Assembly (NCBI RefSeq): GCF_900090265.1 | Contig: NZ_LT607752.1 | Span: forward strand, 3,038,001 to 3,102,000 | Reading direction: 5' to 3' | Length of the DNA: 64,000 bases | From: Micromonospora rifamycinica | Lineage (GTDB): Bacteria > Actinomycetota > Actinomycetes > Mycobacteriales > Micromonosporaceae | Shown: piece by piece, positions 64,000 to 64,000 of the stretch | Numbering within the stretch: the stretch's first letter is position 1 | Layout: each line of letters begins with the position of its first letter | The notes under the pieces: model-generated | The model's input: only the letters and a program-made list of their open reading frames with translations | What the model was told of the DNA's origin: nothing | The model's database searches: none | Translations under genes and position numbers: made by a program

Positions 64000-64000
64000 G

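Overview
The window looks like the chromosome of a high-GC actinomycete, most likely a Micromonospora-type member of the Micromonosporaceae. The support is indirect: very strong G/C at third codon positions, a TANNNT -10 box about 6 nt before many start codons (leaderless genes), CbiM-PDGLE-CbiQ-CbiO, a CysM/CysO/Mec cysteine module, and a block 48.4-57.8 kb with the same gene families as Mycobacterium tuberculosis Rv1330c-Rv1341 (from memory). No rRNA or CRISPR array was seen.

Positions 1 to about 20,200 are accessory DNA. The left edge cuts a replication-relaxation gene typical of integrative elements. Then come a HAD phosphatase and three closely spaced, lower-GC genes: an unknown, a one-pass membrane protein and a coiled-coil CHAT (caspase-like) protein. 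An XRE regulator follows, split by an IS3-family element whose 4-bp target duplication and exact reading frame can still be reconstructed. Next are a pentapeptide-repeat protein and an XRE-TPR regulator. A tightly coupled operon (10.3-18.8 kb) encodes a sugar-nucleotide epimerase, a ThyA-fold enzyme with Asp at the ThyA Asn177 position, an O-carbamoyltransferase, a glycosyltransferase-like protein, a P-loop kinase, a methyltransferase, two APH-type kinases and a histidine phosphatase. This looks like an undescribed, probably nucleoside-type, biosynthetic cluster. A dual-OB-like protein and a DUF4326 protein lie against tRNA-Lys(CTT), whose 3' end faces this block.

From 20.4 kb on, the content looks like core genome. 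It holds tandem L,D-transpeptidase lipoproteins, tRNA-His, oligoribonuclease and a GT87-type mannosyltransferase. Copper-associated YcnI and CopC-CopD genes stand opposite a MauE/DsbA-like/membrane operon. After these come a cobalt or nickel ECF transporter behind a palindromic operator, a peroxiredoxin, an HNH protein, tRNA-Leu, a GNAT enzyme, an expansin-like secreted protein, a methyltransferase and an LCP cell-wall ligase.

Positions 39.6-47.6 kb form a histidine-utilisation operon led by its own RpiR-type regulator: hutU, an M20 amidohydrolase, hutF, hutI and hutH. The junction between hutU and the amidohydrolase carries two copies of a 59-bp element. Each copy is a 20-codon mini-gene whose start overlaps the upstream stop and whose stop overlaps the downstream start. 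A third, diverged copy sits between clpS and the DUF2017 gene. This matches the architecture of mycobacterial MIRUs.

The right part holds rdgB-rph, an MBL hydrolase, cysM-cysO-mec, the DUF2017 gene, clpS, a frameshifted LuxR-family regulator, pncB-pncA for NAD salvage, an MFS exporter, ctaD, an FAD monooxygenase and an IclR regulator.
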